Notes under the pieces: generated by a model | The model's input: the letters and a program-made list of their open reading frames with translations, nothing else | Databases searched by the model: none | What the model was told of the DNA's origin: nothing | Program-made: the position numbers and the translations under genes | Shown here: piece after piece, positions 17,403-26,783 of the stretch | Position numbering within the stretch: position 1 is the stretch's first letter | How the letters are laid out: every line of letters begins with the position of its first letter | From: JBBQZP01 sp038207585 | GTDB lineage: Bacteria; Pseudomonadota; Alphaproteobacteria; Rhodobacterales; Rhodobacteraceae | Direction of reading: 5' to 3' | Length of the DNA: 64,000 nt | NCBI GenBank assembly: GCA_038207585.1 | Contig: JBBQZP010000015.1 | Span: forward strand, 1-64,000

Positions 17403-18536
17403 GTGTCCAGATTTGACAGATACCTGTTGTCTCAACTGCTGGCGCTGTTCGGCTTTTTCTCGCTGGTGCTGGTGGGGGTTTACTGGGTCAACCGCGCGGT
17501 CGGGCTGTTTGACCAGTTGATCGGCGATGGCCAGTCGGCCTTGGTGTTTCTGGAATTCTCGCTTTTGACCCTGCCCAATGTGATCCGCCTTGTGCTGCCG
17601 ATTTCGGCCTTTGCCGCAACACTTTACGCGATGAACCGGCTGATGCAGGAATCCGAGTTGGTGGTGATGCAGGCGACCGGGTTTTCCAGCTTTCGCCTTG
17701 CCCGCCCGGTGCTGTACTTTGGAGTTTGCGTCACGCTGATGATGCTGATCCTGATGCATGTGCTGGTGCCTGCCAGCCGCGCCACGCTTGCATCACGCAG
17801 CGCCGAGATCGCGCAGAACGTGACCGCACGTTTTCTGGTCGACGGCACATTTCTGCACCCTGCAAAAGGGATCACGCTTTATATCCGCGAGGTGGCGGCG
17901 AATGGCGAATTGCATGACGTCTATCTGGCCGATGACCGCTCTACCTCCGACCGGGTGACCTATACCGCCAGCCGGGCGTTGATGGTGCGGGGCGACAATG
18001 GCCCCAATCTGATCATGATCGACGGCATGACCCAGACCCTTGGTCGCCGGGGCGCGCGCATGTCGATCACACGTTTTGCGGATGTGACCTATGACATCGG
18101 CGCGCTGATTGATGGCGGGGTGCGCGGCGGGCGGTCGCTGGACGAGTTATCCACGACCGAGCTTTTGAACCCGACTCCCGCCACCCTTGCCGAAACCGGC
18201 AAGACCGAGGCTGCCTTCCTGTTTGAAGGCCACAGCCGCTTTGCCCAGCCGCTGCTTGCCACGGCAGCGGCGCTGATCGGGTTTTCGACGCTGCTTCTGG
18301 GATCGTTCAGCCGGTTCGGGCAATGGCGCCAGATGCTGCTTGCCGTGGTTCTGCTGATCGGGGTGCAACTGATCAACACCGCCACCACCGGCATCGGGTT
18401 GCGCAATGTGAACGGCTGGCCGCTGGCCTATCTGGCGCCTCTGGTCGGGTTGGCCCTTTCGGCCGGGCTTTTGTGGCTGTCGCAACGGCCCCGCCACATC
18501 GGGTCGGGGCCAGAGTCGGGAGCGGTGGCGGCATGA
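17403..18536 (+). CDS. lptF: LPS export ABC transporter permease LptF
   Basis: This 377-residue inner-membrane permease pairs with LptG in the LptB2FG complex that extracts lipopolysaccharide for transport to the outer membrane. Three N-terminal and three C-terminal transmembrane helices flank a periplasmic beta-jellyroll domain (about residues 130-260). The start is GTG at 17403 behind GGGGAG. Its stop overlaps lptG (ATGA). No lptB is present in the window. Confidence 0.95.
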   Translation: MSRFDRYLLSQLLALFGFFSLVLVGVYWVNRAVGLFDQLIGDGQSALVFLEFSLLTLPNVIRLVLPISAFAATLYAMNRLMQESELVVMQATGFSSFRLARPVLYFGVCVTLMMLILMHVLVPASRATLASRSAEIAQNVTARFLVDGTFLHPAKGITLYIREVAANGELHDVYLADDRSTSDRVTYTASRALMVRGDNGPNLIMIDGMTQTLGRRGARMSITRFADVTYDIGALIDGGVRGGRSLDELSTTELLNPTPATLAETGKTEAAFLFEGHSRFAQPLLATAAALIGFSTLLLGSFSRFGQWRQMLLAVVLLIGVQLINTATTGIGLRNVNGWPLAYLAPLVGLALSAGLLWLSQRPRHIGSGPESGAVAA

Positions 18537-19627
18537 CGCTTAGCCTGTATATCGCGCGCCGTTTTGCAAGAATGGTGCTGGGGGTTTTCGGAGTATTTCT
18601 GGGCATCATGCTGATGCTGGGCGTGCTGGACCAGTTGCGCCGCTTTTCCGACAAGGGCATCAGCCTGACCGACGCGGCAGGATTGGCCGTTCTGGACGTG
18701 CCGGGCACGCTCTACCGCATTTTGCCGCTGATCATGATTCTGGCGGCGATCGGCATGTTTTTAAGCCTTGCACGGTCAAGCGAGTTGGTCGTGGTGCGCG
18801 CGGCAGGGCGATCGGGGCTGCGGTTTTTGATGACGCCGGTTTGCGTCGCCCTGATCATGGGGGCGTTCACGGTGGCCGTGCTGAACCCGCTGGTTGCGGC
18901 CACAAGCAAGGAATACGACCGGGTCTACGCGAAACTTGCGCGCGGGTCGGAAAGCGTTCTGTCGGTCAACACCGACGGGCTTTGGCTGCGGCAGGGCAAT
19001 GGCAACCAGCAGACCGTGATCCACGCGGCCCGCGCCAATTCCGATGGCACGCAGCTTTTCGGCGTGACCTTCCTGACCTTTGGCGCGGACGGCCTGCCTG
19101 CCACAAGGATCGAGGCGCAGGAGGCCACGCTCGCCGATGGCGCATGGGTGATGAAAGACACCAAACGCTGGGCGATGGACGCGCCCAACCCCGAGGCCAC
19201 GTCACAGCGCGCGCCCATCCTTACCCTGCCCTCGGACCTGACCCGCGATACGATCCGTGACAGTTTCGGCGAACCGTCCGCCATTCCGATCTGGGAATTG
19301 CCCGACTACATCGCCGGATTGGAGCGCGCGGGCTTTTCGGCGCGCAATCATCAGGTCTGGTTCCAGATGGAACTTGCGCTGCCGGTTCTGCTGGCGGCAA
19401 TGGTGCTGGTGGCCGCAGGGTTCACCATGCGCCATGCCCGCTTTGGCAAGACAGGCACGATGGTTCTGATGGCGATCCTGTTCGGCTTTGCGATCTTTTT
19501 CCTGCGCAACTTTGCACAGGTTCTGGGCCAGAACGGCCAGATCCCCGTGATAATGGCCGCCTGGGCCCCGCCTATGATTGCGATCCTTTTCGCGATGGGT
19601 CTTTTGCTGCATCTGGAGGATGGCTGA
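18533..19627 (+). CDS. lptG: LPS export ABC transporter permease LptG
   Basis: This 364-residue partner of LptF has the same six-helix plus periplasmic jellyroll layout. LARSSELVVVRAAGRSG resembles the coupling helix that docks on LptB. The frame is open 70 codons upstream inside lptF, but homology begins at MTLSLYIARRFAR (18533), where ATGA overlaps the lptF stop by 4 nt. Its own stop overlaps the lptD start by 1 nt (TGATG), showing tight coupling of three successive Lpt genes. Confidence 0.95.
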   Translation: MTLSLYIARRFARMVLGVFGVFLGIMLMLGVLDQLRRFSDKGISLTDAAGLAVLDVPGTLYRILPLIMILAAIGMFLSLARSSELVVVRAAGRSGLRFLMTPVCVALIMGAFTVAVLNPLVAATSKEYDRVYAKLARGSESVLSVNTDGLWLRQGNGNQQTVIHAARANSDGTQLFGVTFLTFGADGLPATRIEAQEATLADGAWVMKDTKRWAMDAPNPEATSQRAPILTLPSDLTRDTIRDSFGEPSAIPIWELPDYIAGLERAGFSARNHQVWFQMELALPVLLAAMVLVAAGFTMRHARFGKTGTMVLMAILFGFAIFFLRNFAQVLGQNGQIPVIMAAWAPPMIAILFAMGLLLHLEDG

Positions 19628-21762
19628 TGCGCAACTGGCTGTCCGCCCTTTTCACGCTGCTGGCTCTGGCGCTGCCCGCCTCGGCGCAGAATCTGGCATC
19701 GCTGGTGGCCGACCGGGTGACGGTCAGCGGGCAATCGGTACTGGTGGCCGATGGCAATGTCGAGGTCGCCTACCGCGGCCGCATCCTGCGCGCGACACGC
19801 ATTCTGTATGACCAGACCACCGACCGGCTTTCCATTGAAGGGCCGATTACCCTGAACGATGGCGCGGGGAACTTTGTACTGGCAAGTCAGGCGGAACTGT
19901 CTGCCGATTTGGCCGATGGTGTGCTGACCTCGGCCCGGTTGGTGCTGAACCGTCAGTTGCAGATTGCGGCGACCAATATCGTGCGCGCGCAGGGGCGGTA
20001 TACGCAACTGACGAATACTGTCGCCTCATCCTGTCAGGTTTGCCGCCTGAACCCGACGCCGCTGTGGGAAATCCGCGCCGACCGGGTGATCCATGATCAG
20101 TTGGAACGCCAGTTGTATTTTGAGCGCGCCACACTGCGCGCCGCCGGGGTGCCGATTTTCTATCTGCCGCAACTGCGACTACCAGACCCCACGCTGGCGC
20201 GCGCGCGCGGGTTCCTGACCCCCAGTATCCGCACCACCTCCGGGCTTGGCACCGGGTTGAAGCTGCCTTATTTCCTGCCCATCGGCGATAGCCGTGATCT
20301 GACGATCACGCCCTATATCTCTACCAAGAATGGCCGCACGGTCGAGCTTTTGTATCGTCAGGCCACCCGCACCGGGCAGTTTGACGTCTATGGCAGTGTG
20401 TCACGCGACCGCCTGATCCCCGGTGAGACGCGGGGATATCTTCTGTCGAACGGCGCGTTCGCGCTGCCCCGCGACTTTACGCTGACCTTCAAGCTGGAAC
20501 AGGTCAGCGACCGCGCCTATCTGCTGGATTACGGCATTACCGACCGCGACCGTCTGGACAGCCGGATTGAGGTTTCGCGGACCCGGCGCAATCAATATGT
20601 CTCGGGCCGGTTCATCCGGTTTCAGTCGATCCGCGCCGGCGAAAGCAACGAAAGCCTGCCATCGCTGATCGGTGATCTGACATGGCACCAGCGATTTTCT
20701 CCGCAAATTCTGGGCGGTGAGGGCGGTTTCAAGTTTCAGCTTCACAGCGGCGACCGCACCTCGACCAGCCTTGTTGATGCCAACGCCGACGGTATTCCGG
20801 ACGGGCGCGATCTGCGCCGCACCTCGGTCACGGCGGACTGGCGGCGCAACTGGGTGCTGCCGTCGGGTATTCTGGCTTCGGCCCTGGGTGAGGTGACGGC
20901 GAACCTTTACAGCATTGATCAGGACCCGGTCTTTCAGGGCACCACCACCCGGATCGACGGTGGCGCGGCAATCGAATTGCGTTGGCCCCTTGTCGCAGTG
21001 GGCAAGCGCGGCGTCAGCCATGTGATCGAACCGATTGCGCAACTGGTCTACACAGAAAGCAGCAACGCGAGCCTTCCGAACGAGGATTCCGCACTGGTGG
21101 AATTCGACGAAGGCAATCTCTTTTCACTTAACCGCTTTTCGGGGGCGGATGCGTATGAACAGGGCGGGAGGCTGAACCTTGGCGTCAACTACACACGCTT
21201 TGATCCGGCGGGCTGGCAGCTTTCGGCAACGGCGGGTCGCGTGTTCCGGGTATCAGATGACCGCCAATTCGGGCCATCCTCGGGGCTGGCGGGCAAATCG
21301 TCAGACTGGCTGACAGCCGTGCAATTGCAACTGGCCGGTGGGCTTATCATGACGAACCGGCTGGTGTTCGATGATCGCCTGACGCTGACCAAGGCCGAAG
21401 TGCGCGCGGGGCTTGATACCGAACGCTACGGCCTGTCGTCCAGCTATATCCTGCTGCGTGCCGATGCCGGTGAGTATCGCCCGCGTGATACCGAAGAGAT
21501 GGTCTTTGACGCCCGCTATGCGATCAATGAAACTTGGACCGGCAAGGCGCTGGGGCGCTATGACTTTACCGCCGACCGGGCCAGCCGCGCGGGCCTTGGC
21601 CTGCAGTTCCGCAACGAATGCCTGTCGGTCGATCTTTCCCTCTCGCGCCGCTTCACATCCTCCACTAGTGTGACAGCGACGACGGATTTCGGATTTTCGG
21701 TCGATCTTCTGGGCTTTGGCAGCGGCACCCCGCCGGGGCCAGCCCGTACCTGCCGCCGTTGA
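19627..21762 (+). CDS. lptD: LPS-assembly outer-membrane protein LptD (OstA)
   Basis: This 711-residue protein is the beta-barrel that inserts lipopolysaccharide into the outer leaflet together with LptE. A cleavable signal peptide (MRNWLSALFTLLALALPASA) is followed by an OstA/LptA-like jellyroll domain (about 30-150) and then a long barrel rich in alternating hydrophobic strands, ending in a polar Arg-rich tail. Cys residues at the jellyroll/barrel border (SSCQVC) and near the C-terminus (NECLS, RTCRR) could form the inter-domain disulfides known for LptD. It is shorter than E. coli LptD (784) but normal for alphaproteobacteria. Confidence 0.94.
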   Translation: MRNWLSALFTLLALALPASAQNLASLVADRVTVSGQSVLVADGNVEVAYRGRILRATRILYDQTTDRLSIEGPITLNDGAGNFVLASQAELSADLADGVLTSARLVLNRQLQIAATNIVRAQGRYTQLTNTVASSCQVCRLNPTPLWEIRADRVIHDQLERQLYFERATLRAAGVPIFYLPQLRLPDPTLARARGFLTPSIRTTSGLGTGLKLPYFLPIGDSRDLTITPYISTKNGRTVELLYRQATRTGQFDVYGSVSRDRLIPGETRGYLLSNGAFALPRDFTLTFKLEQVSDRAYLLDYGITDRDRLDSRIEVSRTRRNQYVSGRFIRFQSIRAGESNESLPSLIGDLTWHQRFSPQILGGEGGFKFQLHSGDRTSTSLVDANADGIPDGRDLRRTSVTADWRRNWVLPSGILASALGEVTANLYSIDQDPVFQGTTTRIDGGAAIELRWPLVAVGKRGVSHVIEPIAQLVYTESSNASLPNEDSALVEFDEGNLFSLNRFSGADAYEQGGRLNLGVNYTRFDPAGWQLSATAGRVFRVSDDRQFGPSSGLAGKSSDWLTAVQLQLAGGLIMTNRLVFDDRLTLTKAEVRAGLDTERYGLSSSYILLRADAGEYRPRDTEEMVFDARYAINETWTGKALGRYDFTADRASRAGLGLQFRNECLSVDLSLSRRFTSSTSVTATTDFGFSVDLLGFGSGTPPGPARTCRR

Positions 21763-21826
21763 CCGCGCGCCCCGCACCGTTCATGATGCCACAAGACCTG
21801 CGAAACCAGAACAAAGATTGCCCCAG

Positions 21827-23035
21827 ATGATGCGTTTCCCCCGGACCTTGACCCTTGCCCTGACCCTTGCGCTGGCCCCCTTGGCTGCGGGCGCACAGGA
21901 CAACCCCTTTGCAACCCGCGTCATCGTCAATGACCGCGCCATCACGAATTACGAGATCACGCAGCGACAGTTGATGCTGGAAGCCCTGCGTGCGCCGGGC
22001 GGTTCGGAAAAGGCCGTGATCAAGGCGCTGGTCGAAGACCGGTTGCGGCTGCAGCAGGCCAAGGCCGACGGCGTCACTGTGACCGCCGACCAGATACAGG
22101 CAGGAATGGAAGAATTCGCGGGCCGCGCGAACCTGACCGCCGAACAGTTCATTCAGGCCATCGGCCAGGGCGGGGTAGAGCCGCAGACCTTCCGCGATTT
22201 CGTCGAGGCGGGGCTCTTGTGGCGCAACGTCGTGCGCGGGCGCTTCGGGCCGTCCGCGCAGGTGACCGAAGCCGACATCGACCGTGCCATTGCCAACACC
22301 ACCCGCAAGACCGAAGTGCAGGTGCTGGTGTCGGAACTGATCATTCCCGCCCCGCCGGGACGCGAAGGTGAAATTCTGGGTCTGGCCACGCAACTGCAGC
22401 AAAGCATTTCCACCGAAGCGCAGTTTTCAGCGGCGGTGGCAAAATATTCGGCCGCCCCGTCGCGCGGTCGCGGCGGGCGGCTTGACCTGCTGCCCCTGAC
22501 CAATCTGCCGCCCGCGATTGCCCCCATCGTGTTGGCACTGGCACCGGGGCAGGTGTCCGATCCGTTTCCCATTCCGGGGGCTGTGGCGCTGTTCCAGTTG
22601 CGTGGCGTCACGGAAACCGATCAGCCAGGGGCTGTGTCGGTGGATGTCGAATACGCCCAGTTCCTGCTGCCCAACGATGCGAACGGGGCGGCCGAGGCTG
22701 CGCGGATCAGAGCCAGCGTTGACACCTGCAACGATCTTTACACACTGGCCAAGGGCCTGCCCGCCGACCAGTTGATCCGCGACGGGGTAAAGCCCCTGTC
22801 CGAGGTGCCGCAGGATATCGCACTGGCAATCGCCCCTCTGGACCCCGGTGAAAGCACCGATCTTGTGCGCGGGGGCACGCGGGTGTTCCTGATGCTGTGT
22901 TCGCGCAGCCCGCAGCTTGAAGAACCCATCGACCGCGCCGCGGTGCGCGAGCAGCTTATCAACCGGCGGGTGTCGGGTCAGGCCGATGCCCTGCTGGAAG
23001 ACCTGCGCGCCAATGCCATCATCCGCGAGCCGTAG
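21827..23035 (+). CDS. surA: Periplasmic chaperone/peptidyl-prolyl isomerase SurA family
   Basis: This 402-residue protein has a signal peptide (hydrophobic TLTLALTLALAPLAAGA cut before QDNPF). An N-terminal SurA helical domain (IVNDRAITNYEITQRQLMLEA) precedes a parvulin-type PPIase domain (about 170-275, FSAAVAKYSAAPSRGRGG). It helps outer-membrane proteins such as LptD to fold. Two adjacent ATGs (21827, 21830) are possible starts and neither has a clear Shine-Dalgarno. The upstream part of the open frame overlaps lptD and is not protein-like. The lptD-surA-pdxA-rsmA order is the classic proteobacterial arrangement. Confidence 0.9.
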   Translation: MMRFPRTLTLALTLALAPLAAGAQDNPFATRVIVNDRAITNYEITQRQLMLEALRAPGGSEKAVIKALVEDRLRLQQAKADGVTVTADQIQAGMEEFAGRANLTAEQFIQAIGQGGVEPQTFRDFVEAGLLWRNVVRGRFGPSAQVTEADIDRAIANTTRKTEVQVLVSELIIPAPPGREGEILGLATQLQQSISTEAQFSAAVAKYSAAPSRGRGGRLDLLPLTNLPPAIAPIVLALAPGQVSDPFPIPGAVALFQLRGVTETDQPGAVSVDVEYAQFLLPNDANGAAEAARIRASVDTCNDLYTLAKGLPADQLIRDGVKPLSEVPQDIALAIAPLDPGESTDLVRGGTRVFLMLCSRSPQLEEPIDRAAVREQLINRRVSGQADALLEDLRANAIIREP

Positions 23036-23038
23036 GCG

Positions 23039-24013
23039 GTGACGCTTGCTCCGGTTGCCCTGACCTGCGGCGAGCCTGCGGGCATCGGCCCTGAAATTGC
23101 GGTCAGCGCGCGTTTGGCGCTGGGGGCCGGGGTGCCGCTGTTCTGGATCGGTGATCCGCGGCATCTTCCGGCAACGGCGCGCTGGCAGGCGATTGAGACG
23201 CCGGGCGATGCAGTTGAAATTGCGCCAGACGTTCTGCCGGTGTTGGCGCACCCGTTTGCTTCGGGCGCGACGCCCGGCATTGCCGACCCTGCCCATGCGA
23301 AAGATGTGATCGCCGTGATCGCCCGCGCCGTGGCACTGGTGCAAGGCGGTGCGGCATCTGCGGTCTGCACCGCTCCCATCCACAAGAAGGCGCTGAAAGA
23401 CGGCGCAGGGTTCGCCTTTCCGGGGCATACCGAATATCTGGCGGCACTGGCTGGGGTTGACCGGGTGGTGATGATGCTTGCCTGCCCCGAACTGCGCGTG
23501 GTGCCGGTAACGATTCATATTCCGATTGATCAGGTGGCGGACGCTTTGACCCCCGACCTTCTGGAGCAGACACTTCGCATCACCCACGCCGCCCTGATCC
23601 GCGACTTCGGCATTGCTGCGCCGCGTCTGGCGGTGGCGGGGCTGAATCCGCATGCCGGCGAGGGCGGGGCGATGGGGCATCAGGATGCCCGTGTCATCGC
23701 CCCGGTCCTGGCCCGGCTGGCGGGGGATGGGATGGATATTCGCGGCCCCCTGCCCGCCGACACGATGTTTCACGCAGCCGCCCGCGCGGGCTATGACGCG
23801 GCGATCTGCATGTATCACGATCAGGCGCTGATCCCGATCAAGACGATTGATTTCGCGGGCGGGGTCAATGTAACGCTGGGACTGCCCTTCGTACGCACTT
23901 CGCCCGATCATGGCACGGCGTTCGATATTGCGGGGCGTGGGATCGCCGATCCGTCAAGCCTGATTGCAGCGTTGCAGATGGCGCGTGATATGGCAACGGC
24001 GCGGGGGCTTTGA
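23039..24013 (+). CDS. pdxA: 4-hydroxythreonine-4-phosphate dehydrogenase
   Basis: This 324-residue NAD-dependent enzyme works in DXP-dependent pyridoxal-phosphate synthesis. The N-terminal TCGEPAGIGPEIA and the metal-ligand blocks PGHTEYLAALA, HAGEGGAMGHQD and the C-terminal SPDHGTAFDIAG match PdxA. The start is GTG at 23039, 3 nt after the surA stop. The position between surA and rsmA is strongly conserved across proteobacteria, although vitamin B6 synthesis has no obvious link to outer-membrane biogenesis. Confidence 0.96.
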   Translation: MTLAPVALTCGEPAGIGPEIAVSARLALGAGVPLFWIGDPRHLPATARWQAIETPGDAVEIAPDVLPVLAHPFASGATPGIADPAHAKDVIAVIARAVALVQGGAASAVCTAPIHKKALKDGAGFAFPGHTEYLAALAGVDRVVMMLACPELRVVPVTIHIPIDQVADALTPDLLEQTLRITHAALIRDFGIAAPRLAVAGLNPHAGEGGAMGHQDARVIAPVLARLAGDGMDIRGPLPADTMFHAAARAGYDAAICMYHDQALIPIKTIDFAGGVNVTLGLPFVRTSPDHGTAFDIAGRGIADPSSLIAALQMARDMATARGL

Positions 24014-24018
24014 GGTGA

Positions 24019-24053
24019 GAGCCTGCGGCGCGAGTATTTTTGCAAAAATGAAG
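24019..24053 (+). repeat. Repeat B copy 2, full-length
   Basis: The block GAGCCTGCGGCGCGAG (24019-24034) runs into GTATTTTTGCAAAAATGAAG (ending 24053), between pdxA and rsmA. Related copies are at 15185 (minus), 27903 and 60219 (minus), and a truncated one at 10822. Confidence 0.75.
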
Positions 24054-24063
24054 TCGTGGGCCG

Positions 24064-24906
24064 ATGGCAGCAATTGACGGCTTGCCGCCGCTTCGTGCCG
24101 TGATTGATGCACACGGGCTGGTTGCGAAAAAGCAGCTTGGGCAGAACTTTTTGCTGGATCTGAACCTGACCGCCCGGATCGCGCGGGCGGCGGGCGATTT
24201 GTCCGGCTGCGACGTGCTGGAGGTCGGCCCCGGCCCCGGCGGCCTGACGCGTGGGCTGTTGGCCGAAGGCGCGCGGCGGGTTCTGGCGGTGGAGAAGGAC
24301 GCGCGCTGTCTGCCGGCACTGGCCGAAATTGCGGCGGCCTATCCGGGGCGGCTGGAGGTGTTGGAGGGTGACGCTTTGGCGGTGGACGTGGTGGCGCATC
24401 TGACAGCACCGGTGCGGATCGTGGCGAACCTGCCTTACAATGTGGGAACCGAGTTGTTGATCCGCTGGCTGACGCCACAGGTCTGGCCGCCGTTCTGGGA
24501 GAGCCTCACGCTGATGTTCCAGAGAGAGGTGGCCGAGCGGATCGTGGCGCGGCCCGGTTCCAAGGCTTATGGGCGGCTGGCACTTTTGTCGCAGTGGCGG
24601 GCGGACCCCAGAATCGTGCTGACCCTGCCGCCCGAGGCGTTTACGCCAGCACCCAAGGTCCATTCGGCGGTGGTGCATTTCACCCGGCTGGATCAGCCCC
24701 GCTTTCCTGCAAATGGTGGGGTGCTGACACGGCTGACCTCGATGGCATTCAATCAGCGCCGCAAGATGCTGCGGTCAAGCCTGAAGGGGGCCGCCCCCGA
24801 TATCGAGGACAGGCTGCGCGCCGCTGGGATCGAGCCCACGCAGCGCGCCGAGGAAATCTCGCTTGAGAAATTCTGCGCTTTGGCCCGGGCGGTGGCCGGG
24901 GCCTGA
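24064..24906 (+). CDS. rsmA: 16S rRNA (adenine1518-N6/adenine1519-N6)-dimethyltransferase
   Basis: This 280-residue SAM-dependent enzyme dimethylates two adjacent adenines near the 3' end of 16S rRNA. The N-terminal KKQLGQNFLLD is followed by the SAM-binding block VLEVGPGPGGLTRGLL and the catalytic NLPYNVGT, all diagnostic of KsgA/RsmA. It is the last gene of the lptF-rsmA run and is convergent with the DUF4167 gene 17 nt downstream. The gap to pdxA is mostly filled by a repeat B copy. Confidence 0.97.
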   Translation: MAAIDGLPPLRAVIDAHGLVAKKQLGQNFLLDLNLTARIARAAGDLSGCDVLEVGPGPGGLTRGLLAEGARRVLAVEKDARCLPALAEIAAAYPGRLEVLEGDALAVDVVAHLTAPVRIVANLPYNVGTELLIRWLTPQVWPPFWESLTLMFQREVAERIVARPGSKAYGRLALLSQWRADPRIVLTLPPEAFTPAPKVHSAVVHFTRLDQPRFPANGGVLTRLTSMAFNQRRKMLRSSLKGAAPDIEDRLRAAGIEPTQRAEEISLEKFCALARAVAGA

Positions 24907-24923
24907 CGACCCCTGCCGCCTGC

Positions 24924-25661
24924 TTACTCGGCGGTTTCCTGCGGATTTCCATCCGTCTCGGCCTTCTCGGTGCGGGGTTTGCGCGGCGCACGCGGGCGGC
25001 GCGGGCCACGGTCGGGTTTCGCCTCGGCGTTTGCATCCGAACTTGCCTCGACCTGCGCCACGATATCGGCCGGGCTGGCGAAAGAAGCAGGCTCGGGCGC
25101 ATCACGGCGCGGCTTTGGTGCGTGGCGTGCCTCGGGCGTTTCGACCAGGCCGGTGTCATCAGCTTCGGCCACGTCGATCACATCGGGTTGGCGCGAATGG
25201 CCATGATCCGGCTGGCGGTCATCATTGCGGTAATCTGCGCGAAATTCCGGGCGATCATCGCGACGATCGCGATTTTGTTGGTAGGGCTGATTCTGGCTGC
25301 CGCCGTTCCCGTTACCATTGCCATTTCCAGGTTGGCCGTTGCCGTTGCCAGCCTGCGGATTGCCACCCTGCTGGTAGCCTGCCTGCGGTTGACGCGCCTC
25401 TTGCTCGGCGGCCATTTCGCGCTGCGCTTCGCCCAGCATTCGGGTGTAATGTTCGGCGTGCTGCAGAAAGTTTTCGGCAGCCACGCGGTCATTCGACAAT
25501 TGCGCGTCACGGGCGAGAAAAAGGTATTTCTCGATGATCTGCTGCGGCGTTCCGCGCACCTTGCCTTCGGGGCCGGAGCTGTCGAAGACGCGGTTCACGA
25601 TGTTGCCCATCGTGCGCGGGCGGTTCGATTTCGAACGCGAGCGGGATTTGGAGGATCTCAT
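24924..25661 (-). CDS. DUF4167 domain protein (possible RNA/DNA-binding)
   Basis: This 245-residue protein opens with an Arg/Ser/Lys-rich tract (RSSKSRSRSKSNRPR). A compact conserved domain follows (about residues 16-90, with VFDSSGPEGKVRGTPQQIIEKYLFLARDA), recognised as DUF4167 of alphaproteobacteria. The remainder is low complexity: Gln/Gly/Asn repeats (GNGNGQPGNGNGNGNG), an Asp/Arg-rich stretch, and a basic PKPRRD and RRPRAPRKPR tail. No signal or membrane helix is present. Nucleic-acid binding is an inference from composition. The start MRSSKS at 25661 has AAGGAC upstream, and the longer open frame (to 25886) is not conserved-looking. Confidence 0.88.
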   Translation of the reverse strand: MRSSKSRSRSKSNRPRTMGNIVNRVFDSSGPEGKVRGTPQQIIEKYLFLARDAQLSNDRVAAENFLQHAEHYTRMLGEAQREMAAEQEARQPQAGYQQGGNPQAGNGNGQPGNGNGNGNGGSQNQPYQQNRDRRDDRPEFRADYRNDDRQPDHGHSRQPDVIDVAEADDTGLVETPEARHAPKPRRDAPEPASFASPADIVAQVEASSDANAEAKPDRGPRRPRAPRKPRTEKAETDGNPQETAE

Positions 25662-25952
25662 CTTGTCCTTGTATCCAGAAACATCTGGGTCTTTGCCGAA
25701 GCTCTGGCGTTGGGGGTTGCGCTCTGCGCTATCCGGTATAAGGGCCGGGAACTTTCGGTCAATTTCGGCTTGAACGTGCGGGAACCATCTTTGAGAACCA
25801 AAGCCGTTCCGGCGCAACGTGCGAATGACTAACCATGTCGGCCCCCGCCTGACAAGGGTATTTTCGCGGGGTTTGTTGTTTTCCACAGCAATTTGAGGAA
25901 AATTGCAACGAATCCGGTGAGCCGTGGCTGCATCAGGGTGTTGCCCCTGTGG
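25662..25952. other. Intergenic region, no gene seen
   Basis: This 291-nt gap lies between the DUF4167 start and the prmC stop. It holds a small perfect stem GCAATTT/AAATTGC with a 5-nt loop near 25890-25910 and a CCCCGC/GCGGGG pair around 25845-25880 followed by T-rich DNA on the plus strand. The DUF4167 promoter is presumably here, but I cannot place it. The long plus- and minus-strand open frames look like coding shadows. Confidence 0.5.
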
Positions 25953-26783
25953 CTAGGGCGCGCGGGCGCTGACCACGCGGTCACGGCCGCCCAGATCAGG
26001 ATGCACCCGGATATCGGTCAGACCGGCGGTCTGAAACAGAGCGGCAACGGCTGGCCCTTGCTGGTGACCGATTTCCACCAGAAGCCGCCCGCCCGGTGCC
26101 AGATGCGTGCGGGCCCCCGCCGCGATGGCGCGGTAGGCCGCAAGCCCGTCACCGCCGGGGGTAAGGGCCAGATGCGGCTCCCAGTCGCGCACATCGGGGG
26201 CAAGGTTCGCCATTTCAGCCGCCGTGATATACGGCGGGTTCGAGGTGATCAGATCGAAGCGGTCGGTGATGCCGCTGAACCAGTCTGCCTGCACAAAGCT
26301 GGCACGGGGTGTCGCGCCGTGGGTTTCGGCGTTGGCTTGTGCCACGGCAAGCGCTGCGGTGGAAAGATCGGTGGCAAGGCCGGTGGCAATGGGGCGTTCG
26401 GCCAGCAGAGTGACGAAGATCGCGCCCGTCCCCGTGCCAAGATCAAGAACCGTTGCGAAGGGTTTTTCAAGGGCCAGTTCCACCAGCGTTTCCGTCTCGG
26501 GGCGCGGGTCAAGCACATCAGGCGTCACCCGGAACGCCCGCCCCCAGAACAGGCGGGTTCCAATGATCTGGGCAACGGGTTGGTGTCCAGCGCGCGCGGT
26601 GAGGGCGGCATCATATTGCGCGGATTGGGCGGGTGTAAGCGCATCATCCCGGTGAAACGCCATCCGCCCCGGTTCAACCCCCAGCACATGCGCCAGCAAC
26701 CAACGGGCATCGCGGGCGGGGTCGTCGATGCATGCCGCCGCCAGCCGATCCGCGCCAGTGCGCAGAGCATCGGCGACCCTCAC
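25953..26783 (-). CDS. prmC: Release-factor glutamine N5-methyltransferase
   Basis: This 276-residue enzyme methylates the Gln of the GGQ motif in release factors 1 and 2. The SAM site is VLDLGTGTGAIFVTLL, and TSNPPYI is the diagnostic NPPY motif that binds the substrate Gln. RPETETLVELAL is the conserved approach segment. The start is GTG at 26783, overlapping the prfA stop as GTGA (4 nt), so the enzyme is translationally coupled to its own substrate gene. Confidence 0.97.
   Translation of the reverse strand: MRVADALRTGADRLAAACIDDPARDARWLLAHVLGVEPGRMAFHRDDALTPAQSAQYDAALTARAGHQPVAQIIGTRLFWGRAFRVTPDVLDPRPETETLVELALEKPFATVLDLGTGTGAIFVTLLAERPIATGLATDLSTAALAVAQANAETHGATPRASFVQADWFSGITDRFDLITSNPPYITAAEMANLAPDVRDWEPHLALTPGGDGLAAYRAIAAGARTHLAPGGRLLVEIGHQQGPAVAALFQTAGLTDIRVHPDLGGRDRVVSARAP

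Noticed and set aside
22427..23911. 494-codon minus-strand frame opposite surA/pdxA
   Set aside because: Shadow of two conserved genes.
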